Origin: Chinchilla lanigera
Taxonomy: Eukaryota > Chordata > Mammalia > Rodentia > Chinchillidae
NCBI RefSeq assembly: GCF_000276665.1
Contig: NW_004955484.1
Span: 8,090,334 to 8,154,333, forward strand
DNA length: 64,000 bases
Direction of reading: 5' to 3'
The position numbers and the translations under genes were made by a program. This document shows positions 45,711 through 56,390 of the stretch, piece by piece (position 1 is the stretch's first letter; each line of letters starts with the position of its first letter). The notes beneath the pieces are model-generated. The model searched no databases. It saw nothing but the letters and a program-made list of their open reading frames with translations, and was not told the DNA's origin.

Positions 45711-45901
45711 TTCAGGCTCTGCATTCCTGAGGGTGTTACACTCATTAAGGTCCCCTGTGTCCCCTCCCTGCGCTTTTCCTCCTCTCATCCTGTCCTCTTT
45801 CCCTGGCCATTCTTCGCCCGCCCTATGATTGCAATAAGCACGCCCTTGTTACATGTGGCGCCTGCTGCCAGAACAGCTCTTGACTTACTTGTGTTATTGA
45901 C

Positions 45902-46321
45902 AACCGCCATAATGGCGGCCCTGCTGGATACTGTTTGTTTGTTTGTTTGTTTTTTTCCGGTACCAGGAATCGAACTCATGACCTTGCGCTTGCCAGGCAG
46001 GCGCTGTGCCGCTGAGCTAAATCCCCAGCCCTTCTGCTGGATATTTTGATCCTTTAAAGACCTACTAGAGATCTGAGGCCCCTCTGTCAGCGTGACTTAA
46101 AGGGGGTCCCAGAAGCCAGATCTACAAATGTAAATCACCTTCCAGGAAGCAGAAGAGGAGGAGGTGAGAGGGAGGAGGGCAATGCCTGTGGTGGGAAGAG
46201 GGAACCCTGAGGTCAGAGTTGCCTGGGGGAGACCCCGGGTGCGAAGATGGCCCAGCAGCCCTGCGTCCCGGCGGAGGGGCTGAGCTCTGTACTCAGAGTG
46301 GCCCCGGAAGAGACAGATGGT
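45902..46321 (+). repeat. inverted duplication, left arm
   Basis: Matches the reverse complement of 47015-47336 over its whole length apart from a later ID insertion. The inner part (46206-46321) differs at only about five positions, mostly C/T-type changes. It reads across an ATG (46247) that begins MAQQPCVPAEG in both arms. The arms are separated by about 690 bases. Confidence 0.88.
45933..46033 (-). mobile_element. ID-like SINE inside the left arm
   Basis: (tttg)n tail, 'ccggtaccaggaatcgaact', head 'gctgagctaaatccccagcc'. Target duplication ctgctggatact / ctgctggatatt. Absent from the right arm, so it inserted after the duplication. Confidence 0.94.
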
Positions 46322-47014
46322 GAACTCATTTCTCCTTCAAGATCCTGCTTCATGTTCACCCTTTCTAGCGCCTTCCTAGGACCACCGTTTCCAACACACA
46401 TCCATCCATTCCACGAACCAGTGAGTGCTGGGCCCAGACGTGGCCCTACATCGCAGCCTTCTGTTGCTTTGTCTTCCCAGCTGGCCAGGGTCTTCCACCC
46501 GCTGGCAGAGGGCAGGCCGTGGCTTTTTCTTCATCCTCGGGCTTTATCATTCATTCTCCGAACGGATGAATGAGCGGGTAGGTGAACGGAGGAACAGCTT
46601 CTCCTTGTAAAAGCCACAAACAAGAAGCACCCCCAGTGAACGGGGTCATCATTCTCTGACTCCCAGACTCCCAGTTCTGTCCCATCACTGTCCCAAAAAT
46701 ATTTGGCTCTATGTTATTAAACTGAATTAAAATTCTCTTGAAATAACCGCAGATCAACACTCCCCCCCACTCCCCCCCTCACCCCCTGCTTGAGTCTGCA
46801 ATGACCAGATTACATTTCCAGGCACAGAAGTTTGACATTTTGTTGCAAAGTCATTTTCCACTCATTTCCTTATGTTGCTAAAATATTCTATTTCTCTTCA
46901 CTTCCCCTTTGTGTCCCCATTACTCACGTTCGGTTAAATTTATCCGCTGCCATTTAATCATCTGAGAGAAGCTTGCTGGTGTGGATGTTCCTAGGCCCTG
47001 ATTTTCCTCCTTAG
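46322..47014. other. spacer of the inverted duplication
   Basis: No repeat or exon recognised; contains a C-rich run at about 46760-46790. Confidence 0.5.
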
Positions 47015-47336
47015 ACCATCTGTCTCTTCCGGGGCCACTCTGAGTACAAAGCCTAGCCCCTCCACCGGGACACAGGGCTGCTGGGCCATCTTCGCACCCG
47101 GGGTCTCCCCCAGGCAACTCTGACCTCAGGGTTCCCCCTTCCCACCCCACCCAATGCCCTGGTCTCTCCCACCTCCTCCTCTTCTGCTTCCTGCAGCGTG
47201 GTTTTCATTTTGCTTCCAGACCTGGCACTTCTGGGTCCCCTGTAAGTTTGAAGCCCTTTGAGCCTCAAACTCCTTCTCTCAGTAGGTCTTTAAAAGGTCA
47301 AATATTGAGCAGGGCAGCCAGTAACTATGGAGGTTC
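47015..47336 (-). repeat. inverted duplication, right arm
   Basis: Reverse-complement partner of 45902-46321: 'accatctgtctcttccgggg', 'ccatcttcgcacccggggtc', 'cctcctcttctgcttcctgc' and 'agtaggtctttaaaaggtca' all have inverted counterparts in the left arm. Confidence 0.88.
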
Positions 47337-48039
47337 TTGGGTGCTTGCTTGGAACACTGCCTCACCCACCATGCTGATGGGGACACCATCTTTCTCATTT
47401 ATACTCTAAGCACAAAAGGAGAGCTGCCTTCCTACTGGAGCCACTTAGGGGCCAAAAAGGCACACCACGGCTTGAGTAGAGTCCCAGCTTAGCCTCTCAT
47501 TCACCGTGTCCTTTGGGGACTTTGGACTGCACTTGAGACTAAGGGCTTAGGAGTGTTCAGGGCAGGGGTAGTAAAGGCCCAGCGGCCACAACGCCTCTGC
47601 CAGGAGGAGGGACCAAAAAAGCCTCGGCTGGCAGCACTTCCTGGGCATTTGCAATGTGCTGGGCTCTGTGGGCTCTCTGGAGAGCTGGTGCTGTGAATAC
47701 CCGCTCCCTAGGCCAGTAGCGGGGGTGCCCGCTCACCTCAGCCTTGCAGCAAGGCTCTTCTGTGGGCCACTCGGGAAGCTCCCTCTGTGTCCTTTGAAAC
47801 TTTGGGGACACGGTAAACCATGGCAAGTACGTCAGAGAACCTCAGTGCCAGGAGACAGGCAGCCAGATGATTTTGTGGTGCAGCAGGGAAGGTGGCCGGG
47901 TTGGGGCCTGCGTGCATCTTGAGATCGTGGGAGCAAAGGGTGAGTTTGTTTCAGACGCACAAGAGGTACAACATGGAGCTCTTAGAGCACATTACGGCGT
48001 AGATCTAAAGTGGCCCCAAAGCCTCAAGTATTTGCAAGG
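47337..48039. other. no gene recognised
   Basis: GC-rich unique-looking sequence with open frames on both strands but no domain. A possible exon with AG/GT borders (about 47744-47810, +) cannot be supported further. Confidence 0.3.
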
Positions 48040-48044
48040 TTATT

Positions 48045-48300
48045 GGACTATGGGGGTGCTGCAGCTCAGTTGTTAGGGAGTGGGGCCTGGCTGGAGGCCA
48101 GTCACTGGGGTGTGACTAAAGGATCTGTCTCTCTCCCCAGCGCCTCCTTTGTCTCTGCTTCCTGGCTGCCGTGCCATGAGTAGTGTTCCTCCACCTGGCC
48201 TTTCCACCCTGCTGTCTCCGCCCTGGACCCAACTGACCATGCGCTGAAACCGTGAGCCAAGATAAACCTTTCTTCTTATTATTTTCTAAGCAGTTCATGC
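48045..48300 (+). mobile_element. MaLR-type LTR fragment
   Basis: 'gggagtggggcctggctgga', 'ctctgcttcctggctgccgt', 'gaccatgcgctgaaaccgtg' and 'agataaacctttcttctt' follow the 3' half of the LTR type at 43351-43644. Confidence 0.6.
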
Positions 48301-49209
48301 GCTGAGACTCTTACCTCATCACAGCACCCCTGGAGGGCAGGGCTTTGGTTCTCCCTGCTCCGAATCAGAGGATCAGAAGTGAAGGAAGGGGTCCAGGGGA
48401 ACACAAGGGCAAGAAGCCGAGTCCAGGTTCACTGGGAGTCAGGCCTAGGCTGGGGGCGGAGCTTAGGCAGTGAGAGTGTCAGTGAGAGACTGAGGGGCTT
48501 CAGCAGCCTTTCCCCATTCTCCATCACCCCCTCCTTGTTCTTATAAAGAGCAGTTGTTTAAGTCCCTCTGACTTAACCCAACCCTCTGTTGGGTCTGGGT
48601 AGGGTCTTCTGACGGATGAATATAGGGCAGCGGCCATGTAGCTGGACCAGGGTGCACGAGGTGCTCTATTCCTAGGAGTCCTCTCTGAAGGGGCCAGAAG
48701 GACAGCAGGGAGTCTGCTTGGGTGATAGTGGCTCTGAATTACTGGGTCAAGTATCATAACTAAAGTAAAATGAACCCAGAGCCTCATTTGTATGAACCTA
48801 AATTTTGAAGGGAAACAAGAACCAAGGGCCCATCTGCAGAGAGGTGTCCAGGGCCAGGAGATACATGGACAGTCCCAGGCCCAGGGCCGGGAGGTCACTG
48901 CCTACCATTGGACAGTTCCCAGGGGGCCTCTTCGAGCTGTCACATCTGGCTCCCCTGTCAAGAGAGTCGCCTGGGTTCTTGCAGTGACACCTTCCCACTT
49001 GTAAACCAGGCTGTTGACAATCTATTGTCACATCAACACATCCAGAAAGCCTAAAGCGACTGGATTTCATGAAAAATTTACAATTCTCAGCAGGTACCAG
49101 ATTCTTCCTTCCTTAATGCCACTTACTTATGGGTACTGTCTTTCCAAAAATACAGTGCGTCCCTAAGCTCAGAGGCCCTGCCTGTTGCCCCTGGCCTCTT
49201 TCCTGCCGT
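48301..49209. other. no gene seen
   Basis: Unique-looking DNA; overlapping frames around 48524-49070 lack domains. Confidence 0.3.
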
Positions 49210-49330
49210 TTTGTTTCCTTGTGCTTGGTTTGAAACTCATGTTGAAATTTAACCCCCACTGTGAGGTGTTCAGAGGTCAGGACAGATGGGGTCTTTAAAG
49301 TTGATTAGGGTGACTGGTTTATCCATTCAA
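49210..49330 (+). mobile_element. MaLR-type LTR 5' fragment
   Basis: 'gaaactcatgttgaaattta', 'acccccactgtgaggtgttc' and 'gatggggtctttaaagttga'. Confidence 0.45.
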
Positions 49331-49486
49331 GATTAGTGATTAATGGGTTAACAGATTATTTCAAGAGTGAGTCTGCTATAAAAGTCAGCTCGGCTCTGAC
49401 CCTTCTATGGACCACTCCCCTGCCGTTTGATGCCCTATGCTATCTCAGGACTCTGCAGAATTCCTACCAGCAAGAAGAGTCTAGGC

Positions 49487-49628
49487 CAGGTGTAGTGGTG
49501 CATGCCTGTAATGACAGCACTCTGGAGGCAGAGGCAGGAGGATCACCTCTAGTTTGAGGCCAGCCTGGGGAGTCCAAGGCTAGCCTGAACTGGGGAGACC
49601 CTGTCTCAAAAAAAAAAAAAACCCCAAA
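49487..49628 (+). mobile_element. B1-like SINE
   Basis: 'gccaggtgtagtggtgcatg', 'gaggcagaggcaggaggatc', 'gagaccctgtctcaaaaa'. It forms an inverted pair with the next B1. Confidence 0.92.
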
Positions 49629-49680
49629 AACAACCAAACAAAAAAACCAAGCCTAACCAGATGCAGCCCTTGACTTTGGG

Positions 49681-49843
49681 TTTTTGTTTTGTTTTTGTCC
49701 TTTTGAGACAGGGTCTTGCTATGCGGTTCAGGCTGGCCTTGAGCTCATTTTGTAGCCCAGGTTGGTCTTGAATTCGCCACAATCCTCCTGCCCCCAGCCT
49801 CCGGAGTGTTGGGATTACAGGCGTGTGCCACCACGCGTGGCCT
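49681..49843 (-). mobile_element. B1-like SINE
   Basis: 'tttgagacagggtcttgcta', 'ggccttgagctcattttgta', 'ggattacaggcgtgtgccac'. Opposite orientation to 49487-49628, about 50 bases away. Confidence 0.93.
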
Positions 49844-51908
49844 AACCCCTTGATTTTGGGCAAACACGGTGAAGAGAGTAAGACACCTTGAGGACATGGA
49901 GTAGATGGAGAGAAATGGGCCGGCTGAGCTACACGCAGTCCCCAGTGCAGCCACACAACTGTCATTTATAGCAGGGATGGGATGAAGTCCCCTGGGTTGC
50001 TGTCAGCCCAGGCATATCTGCCTGGTGATTAGGGGAGGCATAGGATAGGGGCTCAGGTGACGCTGATAGCACACTGGTTCTAAAGACAGGATCCGGCCTT
50101 TCGCCCTTTACTGTGATGCAGGCAGATGCCACGTCAGGGGTGTCCTTTTATTAGAGCCTTCACTTCCATTGCTTCCAGGGAAGGAATTTCCAGCAGGCAC
50201 TGGAAAGTCCGAGGCAGCAGAGGGTGAACTGCCATGAGACAGTGTATGTCTGGTGTCTAATTTGATTTGACTTGTTTTCCTGGCCATGAGAACTCAGAGC
50301 CAGGAACAAAAAGCATGGGTAGCAGAGGTGACAGCTCCCTGCCTGGTATCCTGGCTCTCACCACCCCCAGGGTTCACTCTGAGCTACAGACAGACAGGAT
50401 AAAATCACGTCCAAGAACTCATGGCAGATACACACAGCATGGGAGATTGGTTTTGATTATATGTGAAAAGCCTCAGAAAAACCTCTTCCCCAAACTTGCC
50501 ACAATCAGGCATTTATTAAGCATGAGTTGAACTGGGCTGGTTCTCCTGGCCGGCTAAAATTGGCCTGAAAAATAAAGTAATTTGTGGTTGTCAGATCCTG
50601 AATTAAATGATTCAAATACTACTGTGGCTGATTAAAGGACTTTATTCAATTTCCTCTTGACCACATGCTCTTCTGCGAGGGCAGGAGAGATACTGTTTCT
50701 GGAAGAAATGCAATATTCAGGGACTATTGATCTAATCTAATGGATGGTGTTTATTAAATATGGCTCCCCCTTTTTTCTCTAATGAAAGGTGAGACTAAAG
50801 AGGAAGGAGGAAATGACTTATTGTTTGTTTAACTGTGGATGACCCTCGCCTGCCAGGCTTCTGGGTTGGAGCGGCCACTGGGCACCAGAGAAAATGTTAA
50901 GAAGCACAAAAGACCTTCAGGCAACAATAACAAAGGTCAACAAATAAAACTGAAGCATGAGTCAACAGGAAAAGAAAAAGAACCTGGGACTGTCGTGGAT
51001 GTAACGGTGGTGCCTGTGTCATTCATGGCACCAGCTGAAGGGACAGCCACATTAATGCCCTGCCTTCTGGTCCCCAACAATTAAACCACGGGGACTGGGA
51101 GGAGGCAGTGTAGCCAGGGGAGAGATAGATGGTGTGTCCTGGCCAGACGGAGATGAGCTGGCTTGGGAACACAAAGGAAGAACTCCAGGGACAAGGCGGA
51201 CAGCAGCTGGTGTAGGCGTTGAAAGAAGAGAGAGAAGGCAGGAGATGCTCAGATCAGCAGCATGTGCAGCAAAGAGAAAGGAGAAGCCACAGGAAAACAA
51301 GCTGGGTGATGGGGAAAGGATACTCTGAGTGGAGGGGGACAAATGGGCTATTGGCTGGGACAAGAGAGCAAGCACAGAGAGACCTTGTGAGGACCAAGGG
51401 CGTGACCTGCTGACCCAGATGACCCTTGCTCTCAGCCACCTCCTGTTCTAGCTTCTGTCTAGCTTGGGCTCATCTGGAAAACGATCTGACCCCTACTTAA
51501 AGTGGCCTAAGCAGGGTCACTCAAAAAGAGCCCAGCTGGACGCAGAATCAACAGAAGCTCATCAGTACTAAACAACAGAGCAGTTCCCCATGGGCTGAAT
51601 CGCAAGCTGTTTTTAGAGTGATTTATCTGTTCTCAAAGGGACGGGATGTGACCAAAGCAGTGGGGAAGGGAATGGACTTTCTGGCTACAGCAAGAAAGAG
51701 GGAGGCAGGTACTAGAGAAGAATCAGGCTCACTTCCCAGGGGCCTCCTCCCTCTGACCTTGCTCTGACCCTGTTTCTGCCTCTGGAGGAAAGGAGGCCGT
51801 GTATGTCATAGCCCAGCCTAGCCCTGCTGCCGGGGACCCAATACACAGGGAGTCAGAGGCAGGCAGTGTACTTCATGGTCCAGGTATCTTCAAGAGGTAG
51901 CAAGGTAC
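49844..51908. other. no gene; 50540-50800 resembles a conserved noncoding element
   Basis: No repeats recognised. The block 50540-50800 is AT-rich, complex and full of homeodomain-like ATTA/TAAT words. Elsewhere there are only chance frames. Confidence 0.35.
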
Positions 51909-52047
51909 CTGGGTGTGGTGTTGCACACCTGTAATCCCAGCCTCGGAAGACTGAGGCAGGAGGATCACCAAGAATTGGGGGCCAGCCTGGGATACACAGT
52001 TAGTTCAAGACCAGCCTGAATCATAGCAACCCCATCTCAAAAAAACC

Positions 52048-52078
<31 letters not shown>

Positions 52079-52100
52079 GCAACAAAAACCAAAAAAACCA
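51909..52100 (+). mobile_element. B1-like SINE with A-rich tail
   Basis: 'gtgtggtgttgcacacctgt', 'gactgaggcaggaggatcac', 'gttcaagaccagcctgaatc', then (caaa)n/A-rich sequence. Confidence 0.9.
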
Positions 52101-52560
52101 AGATAGCATCCTGGGAACCTGGGAAGGGCACGGATGCAGGGGCACCTTGGCTTCTGTTTGGCCCATCAGTAGGTACAGAATGCCTTCATCTGGGATTCCC
52201 TGCTGAGTGAGTTGCTTTGTTTTATGCTTTGGTTCTTTCGTTGAGAATTAGCCTCACGTAGTGAGTAAAGCCACAGAAGGGGCCCAGCTACCAGGTTAGA
52301 GACCAGCTCCATCGCACAGTGCTTGGCCTTAAGCGAGTCCCTTAGGCTCTCTGTGTCTCCCGTTAATATCTTTAGGTTGGGGACAATCTGCCCCTCCCTA
52401 GTAGCTCTGTTGTGACATTTAAAGGAGCATGTAAGGGCTTGCAACAGATTCTGCCTTTTCGAACACCAGCCTGATGTTTTACTGGGCATTTGCGTTTCAT
52501 TTTAAATGTTTCCGTTCCTGTCCTTGCCCATTTTTATGGAGATTTTTCTAAGTGACTGGC
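52101..52560. other. no gene seen
   Basis: Unique-looking DNA. Confidence 0.3.
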
Positions 52561-53110
52561 AGGGAGTTCTCAAGGCGAGCGCCCTCCTCGGTCTATGCTG
52601 GGAGCCTGCAGCTCGCACAGCCTCCAGGAGGCGCCCGAGGCCCGCGGTACCGGGACCGCCGGCATCCAGCCTGGAGAACTCCCGGTCTGCCTGGGCGGTG
52701 CTAGTCTGTCCCTTGGTTCAGGATCCTCGGTCTCCCACCCCCAACCCCACCCCCAGGGCAGTGAGCGGGAAAGGGGCCCGCCGCAGGCTGCTGCATTTAT
52801 TGTACGGGGAGCACAGCCTCTCAGGGTCCCCGCTCCGTCCCACCTTCTTTTGGGACCTCAGGTAGGCTCCTTGGTCACTACCTGCCATACCCACCGAAAA
52901 CCTATGCACCGGAGCTGGACTGCCCTTCTTGAGGCTCTCCAAGGACCCCCCCACCAGCTGCTCACCTTGGTGGGGGTGGAGGTGCAGGTGGGAAGCAAAG
53001 TTTTGATTTCTGTGCATCAACTCATCCTCACCTGCGACTCACTGTGCAGAGGGACCGAGGTTGGGGCGGGGCCTGGCCAAGATTCCCACCAGGCCGGGCG
53101 GTGAGGCCTG
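52560..53110. promoter_or_regulatory. GC-rich island with a possible exon
   Basis: CpG-bearing stretch. Between a C-rich polypyrimidine acceptor (cccacccccag) and a GT donor (gtaggctcc) lies 52757-52861, 105 nt and open in two frames. No homology recognised. Confidence 0.3.
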
Positions 53111-54631
53111 GGCCGCACCTCCTGTCAGCAGAGGCCTTAGACTGCGTGGCAATGGGTGAAGGATGAGCAGAGGCGTGAGGCGCCTGAGTGGGAGGAAAGG
53201 GCTGGCCACAGGGCCCCAGCTGGAAATGAGAGAACAAAATTCTCAGCGCTGCGGACGGACTAGGGGCCGCTTTGCCGGCACAGAGGGTGAGGGAGACAGA
53301 GGGTGCTTGATGTGGCCGTGGCATCACCCTCCTACGGGCTAAAACTGTTCAGGGTCAGGGCTGGACATGGCACCCCAAGTTGCCCATGACAAAGGTGGGT
53401 CTCTGACAGGAGGAAGGGTGAGCAGAGAAGCACAGTGAGAACTGGGAGGGGAGAGCAGCGTGCAGGAGCCCCCCAGACTGTGTAGGGGTGTCTTTCAGAG
53501 GTACAGGACCAGGATCGCCTGGAATATTGGGGCAGGGGTAAACAAGGAGCAACCCCTGGGGTCTATCGGGCAGCTGTGGCCTGCAGGGGAGAGCTTGCAA
53601 GCAGGAGATGGAAGGTGAGGCTGAGGGTGTGTCTATGGCAGGTGGTTTCTGTTTTCCAGGGTGCAAGGGTGGCAAATGGGGAATGCAAGAGAAGATGAGG
53701 GACTGCAGTGAATGAGAAGACAGGATGAGGGGCCCTAAGTTAGGGAGCTGGACAGGTCCCTGAGTGCTACGTGGGCCACTAGGCAGAGCCAGGGCAGCAC
53801 CCCAGATACTCGCCTTGCTTGGAAGGACCCATCTCCTATTAAGAAGCCCCTGCACCAAGACAGGTTTAAAGCGAGCGTGATTCTCACTGCACTCCAGGGA
53901 GCCCCACACATGACAGTGCTTCTGGAAGCACTGAGCGCTGTAAAGACCCACCGCGTGGCCAGAGGACCCTGCTAGAGGGAACATTTTATCACAGTGGAGC
54001 CACAAATAGGTTGTCTGGTGGTAACTGCTTTCCTAACCTGTAGAGAAAATGTATCACAAACCCACCACAATTAACTAAAGTGGTCACACTCCTCCTTTTT
54101 TTTTTTTTTTTTTTTAATTTAAAGCTATTTCGCAACTGGCTTTGCTTCCAAGTTGTTGTTTTTTCTCAACTGAAAACTTTTTTTCTTTTGAATCCCGTAA
54201 AATATTCTAAGTGCACCAGGAGGGAGGCATGAAAAGATGTTTGCGTTTCCAGCTCGGCAGCCAACAGTTGCTCAAACAATACCCTCAATGCGTAACCTGG
54301 GAGCTTAATATCCTCAAATATTTGTAATTATGCAGAAATAGCCCTAAGAAATGTTCAGATTACTCACAGCTGGGTAATTATCTGCATCCAATGTTCACAA
54401 CCCTGGAGCTGCTTCTCAGAGTTGGGGGTGCCCTTCTGTCACTCAGGGCATGCAGGGCATGTGGGAGCTGTGGGCAGATCCCACAGGGGGCAAAGAGATG
54501 GCATATAGAGCTCCCAGTCTCCCCAAGCCCCATAGAAATTCTCTTCCCTTCCCTGCAGCATGAGAAGTCCAGACATGAAATGCCAGTGGCACCCACTCCA
54601 CTGTTCACGGGAAAGGAAAACCGGTGTATGG
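53111..54631. other. no gene; 54020-54400 resembles a conserved noncoding element
   Basis: A 216-codon minus-strand frame (53355-54005) is C/P-rich without domains and is probably chance. The block 54020-54400 (around a T tract) is complex AT-rich sequence resembling an enhancer-like element. Confidence 0.3.
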
Positions 54632-54683
54632 TACACACACACCCACACACAGAGACACACACACACACACATGAACACACACC
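54632..54683. repeat. interrupted (AC)n microsatellite
   Basis: AC units interrupted by ccc and gag. Confidence 0.9.
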
Positions 54684-55642
54684 ATTCCCAGCAAATGCTT
54701 TTGCCAACCCGTGGATGAAATCCCACATTAAAGAGTGTCTCCGGATGTGTTCCATGGAGTCTCAAAGGCTCCTCCAAAAGGATGCTGTGGTCACACAAGC
54801 CTGCAAAGCATCGTCCCTCTACTTCTATGCACCTGTGAGAGGCGCATTACGTGCCCTCTGCTAATATATTCTCCTTTGCTGACGTCCCTCCCACTGCTCT
54901 CTGCTCCACGCATATTTCCAGAAGAATATCAAGAAAATGATTTTCCCTGCATAATTACCCACCTCCTCCCCACCCACCTACACACATCTTTCCTCTTCAA
55001 AGTGGCAGCTGCTCTGATTTAAGTGGACGGCACCCTGCACTTACAGGCAGGAGGAGGGAGTTAAGTTAAGGGGCCCTCTAGCTGAGGCTAGGGGGAGGGC
55101 CCTGGGCACCACCTCATCCCTCACCAGACCTGCTGCCCCTCTGGTCACCTTGAGGACATTCATTTCAGATCCCTTTCCCATTGCCCTTGTTTTGGGGATG
55201 AAAGATTGTTGGCTTCTGGATGGGCCACCAGCCAGATGCCTGCCTGATCCGCCTTCCCCTGGACCCAAGATGCCTCAGTCCTGACCCTGTAGCCCAAAAG
55301 AAAATTCCTCTGTAGTGAGACCATCTAGTATGCTCTTGCTGCAGCTCATGGAACAGCCAGTCCAAACTAGCACAAACAGCAGAGTGGGTTGGGTCATACA
55401 ACAGAGGAGTCCAGAAGGAGCTGAGGGTCCAGCCAAAGTTCAGGCAGGACACTATCTCCACTGCCCTGGAATTCCCCCTTCCTCCTGCCTCTGGCTGTGG
55501 GCTTCCTCTTCAGCCTGTTCAAGCTCAGTGCAGTGAAGGGCTCAAATGTGCTCCAAATCCAGGTCCACACTCTGACCATCCAGAAGATCCAGCAGGTCTT
55601 TCCCTAGATGGCTTCTACAGATGATCAAGAAAGTATTTCCAT
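54684..55642. other. no gene seen
   Basis: Unique-looking DNA. Confidence 0.3.
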
Positions 55643-55760
55643 CAGGCATGATGATGCATTCCTATAATCCCAACACGTGGGATGCTGAGGCAGGAGAATC
55701 ACCACAAGTTCAAAGCCAGCCTGAACTACATGGTGAGACCTTTTCTCAAAAAACCAAGAA
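55643..55760 (+). mobile_element. B1-like SINE, truncated
   Basis: 'aggcatgatgatgcattcct', 'gatgctgaggcaggagaatc', 'gccagcctgaactacatggt', followed by an A/GAAA-rich tail to about 55809. Confidence 0.88.
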
Positions 55761-56244
55761 GCAAAAACAAAATTAAAAAAAGAAAGGAAGGAAGAAAAAA
55801 GAAAGAAAGCATTTTCCCAGGGTCCTACCCAAAGTCCCTTCTGGTCTGATTGATCCTGATCAGGCTGGTCCATCCTTTAGCTAATCACTGTGACCGGGTA
55901 GATGGCTCCTGCTGATGGGAGTCTATCTAGTAAGGACCCTCCCTGCCGCTGAGGAAGTACAGAAAGTCCTGTAGAGCGTGGAGGAAAGGTGGTGCACAAA
56001 TACCATGGGGACAACTGGAGTCAGGGAAGCTGGAGTGGATGTGCAACAGCCACAGGAGTGAACGTCAGTTCTCTAGGACTTGGTAATTAATTCCGTTTCC
56101 TGACGTGCTTTCTCTGAGAAGCAAAGATCCGGCTCTTTCTCTGTGCACCTCAAGACATAGCCATCCAAGCAGGGTCTTGCCTGCCTCGTGTGCTGGCTGT
56201 GTCCTCAGCACCTAGGACATGGCTTGCCACCCATGTGCCCCCAG

Positions 56245-56390
56245 CGCGAGGGAAGGAAGGACTAAAGCACAGTCCGCTACTGAATTTGCTGATGGGTGCG
56301 TCCACTTCTGAGTACAGTGCCCGTATGATCCAATCGCCTCCCACACATAGGAGGTCTTGGGAGGACATTTTAGATCTAAACCATAACAGG
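56245..56390 (-). mobile_element. MaLR-type LTR 5' end
   Basis: 'gatccaatcgcctcccacac', 'cttgggaggacattttagat' and 'ctaaaccataaca' are the reverse complement of the 5' part of the MaLR-like LTR. Confidence 0.5.

Noticed and set aside
53355..54005. 216-codon minus-strand open frame
   Set aside because: Pro/Ser-rich reading of GC-rich DNA with no recognisable motif; most likely chance.
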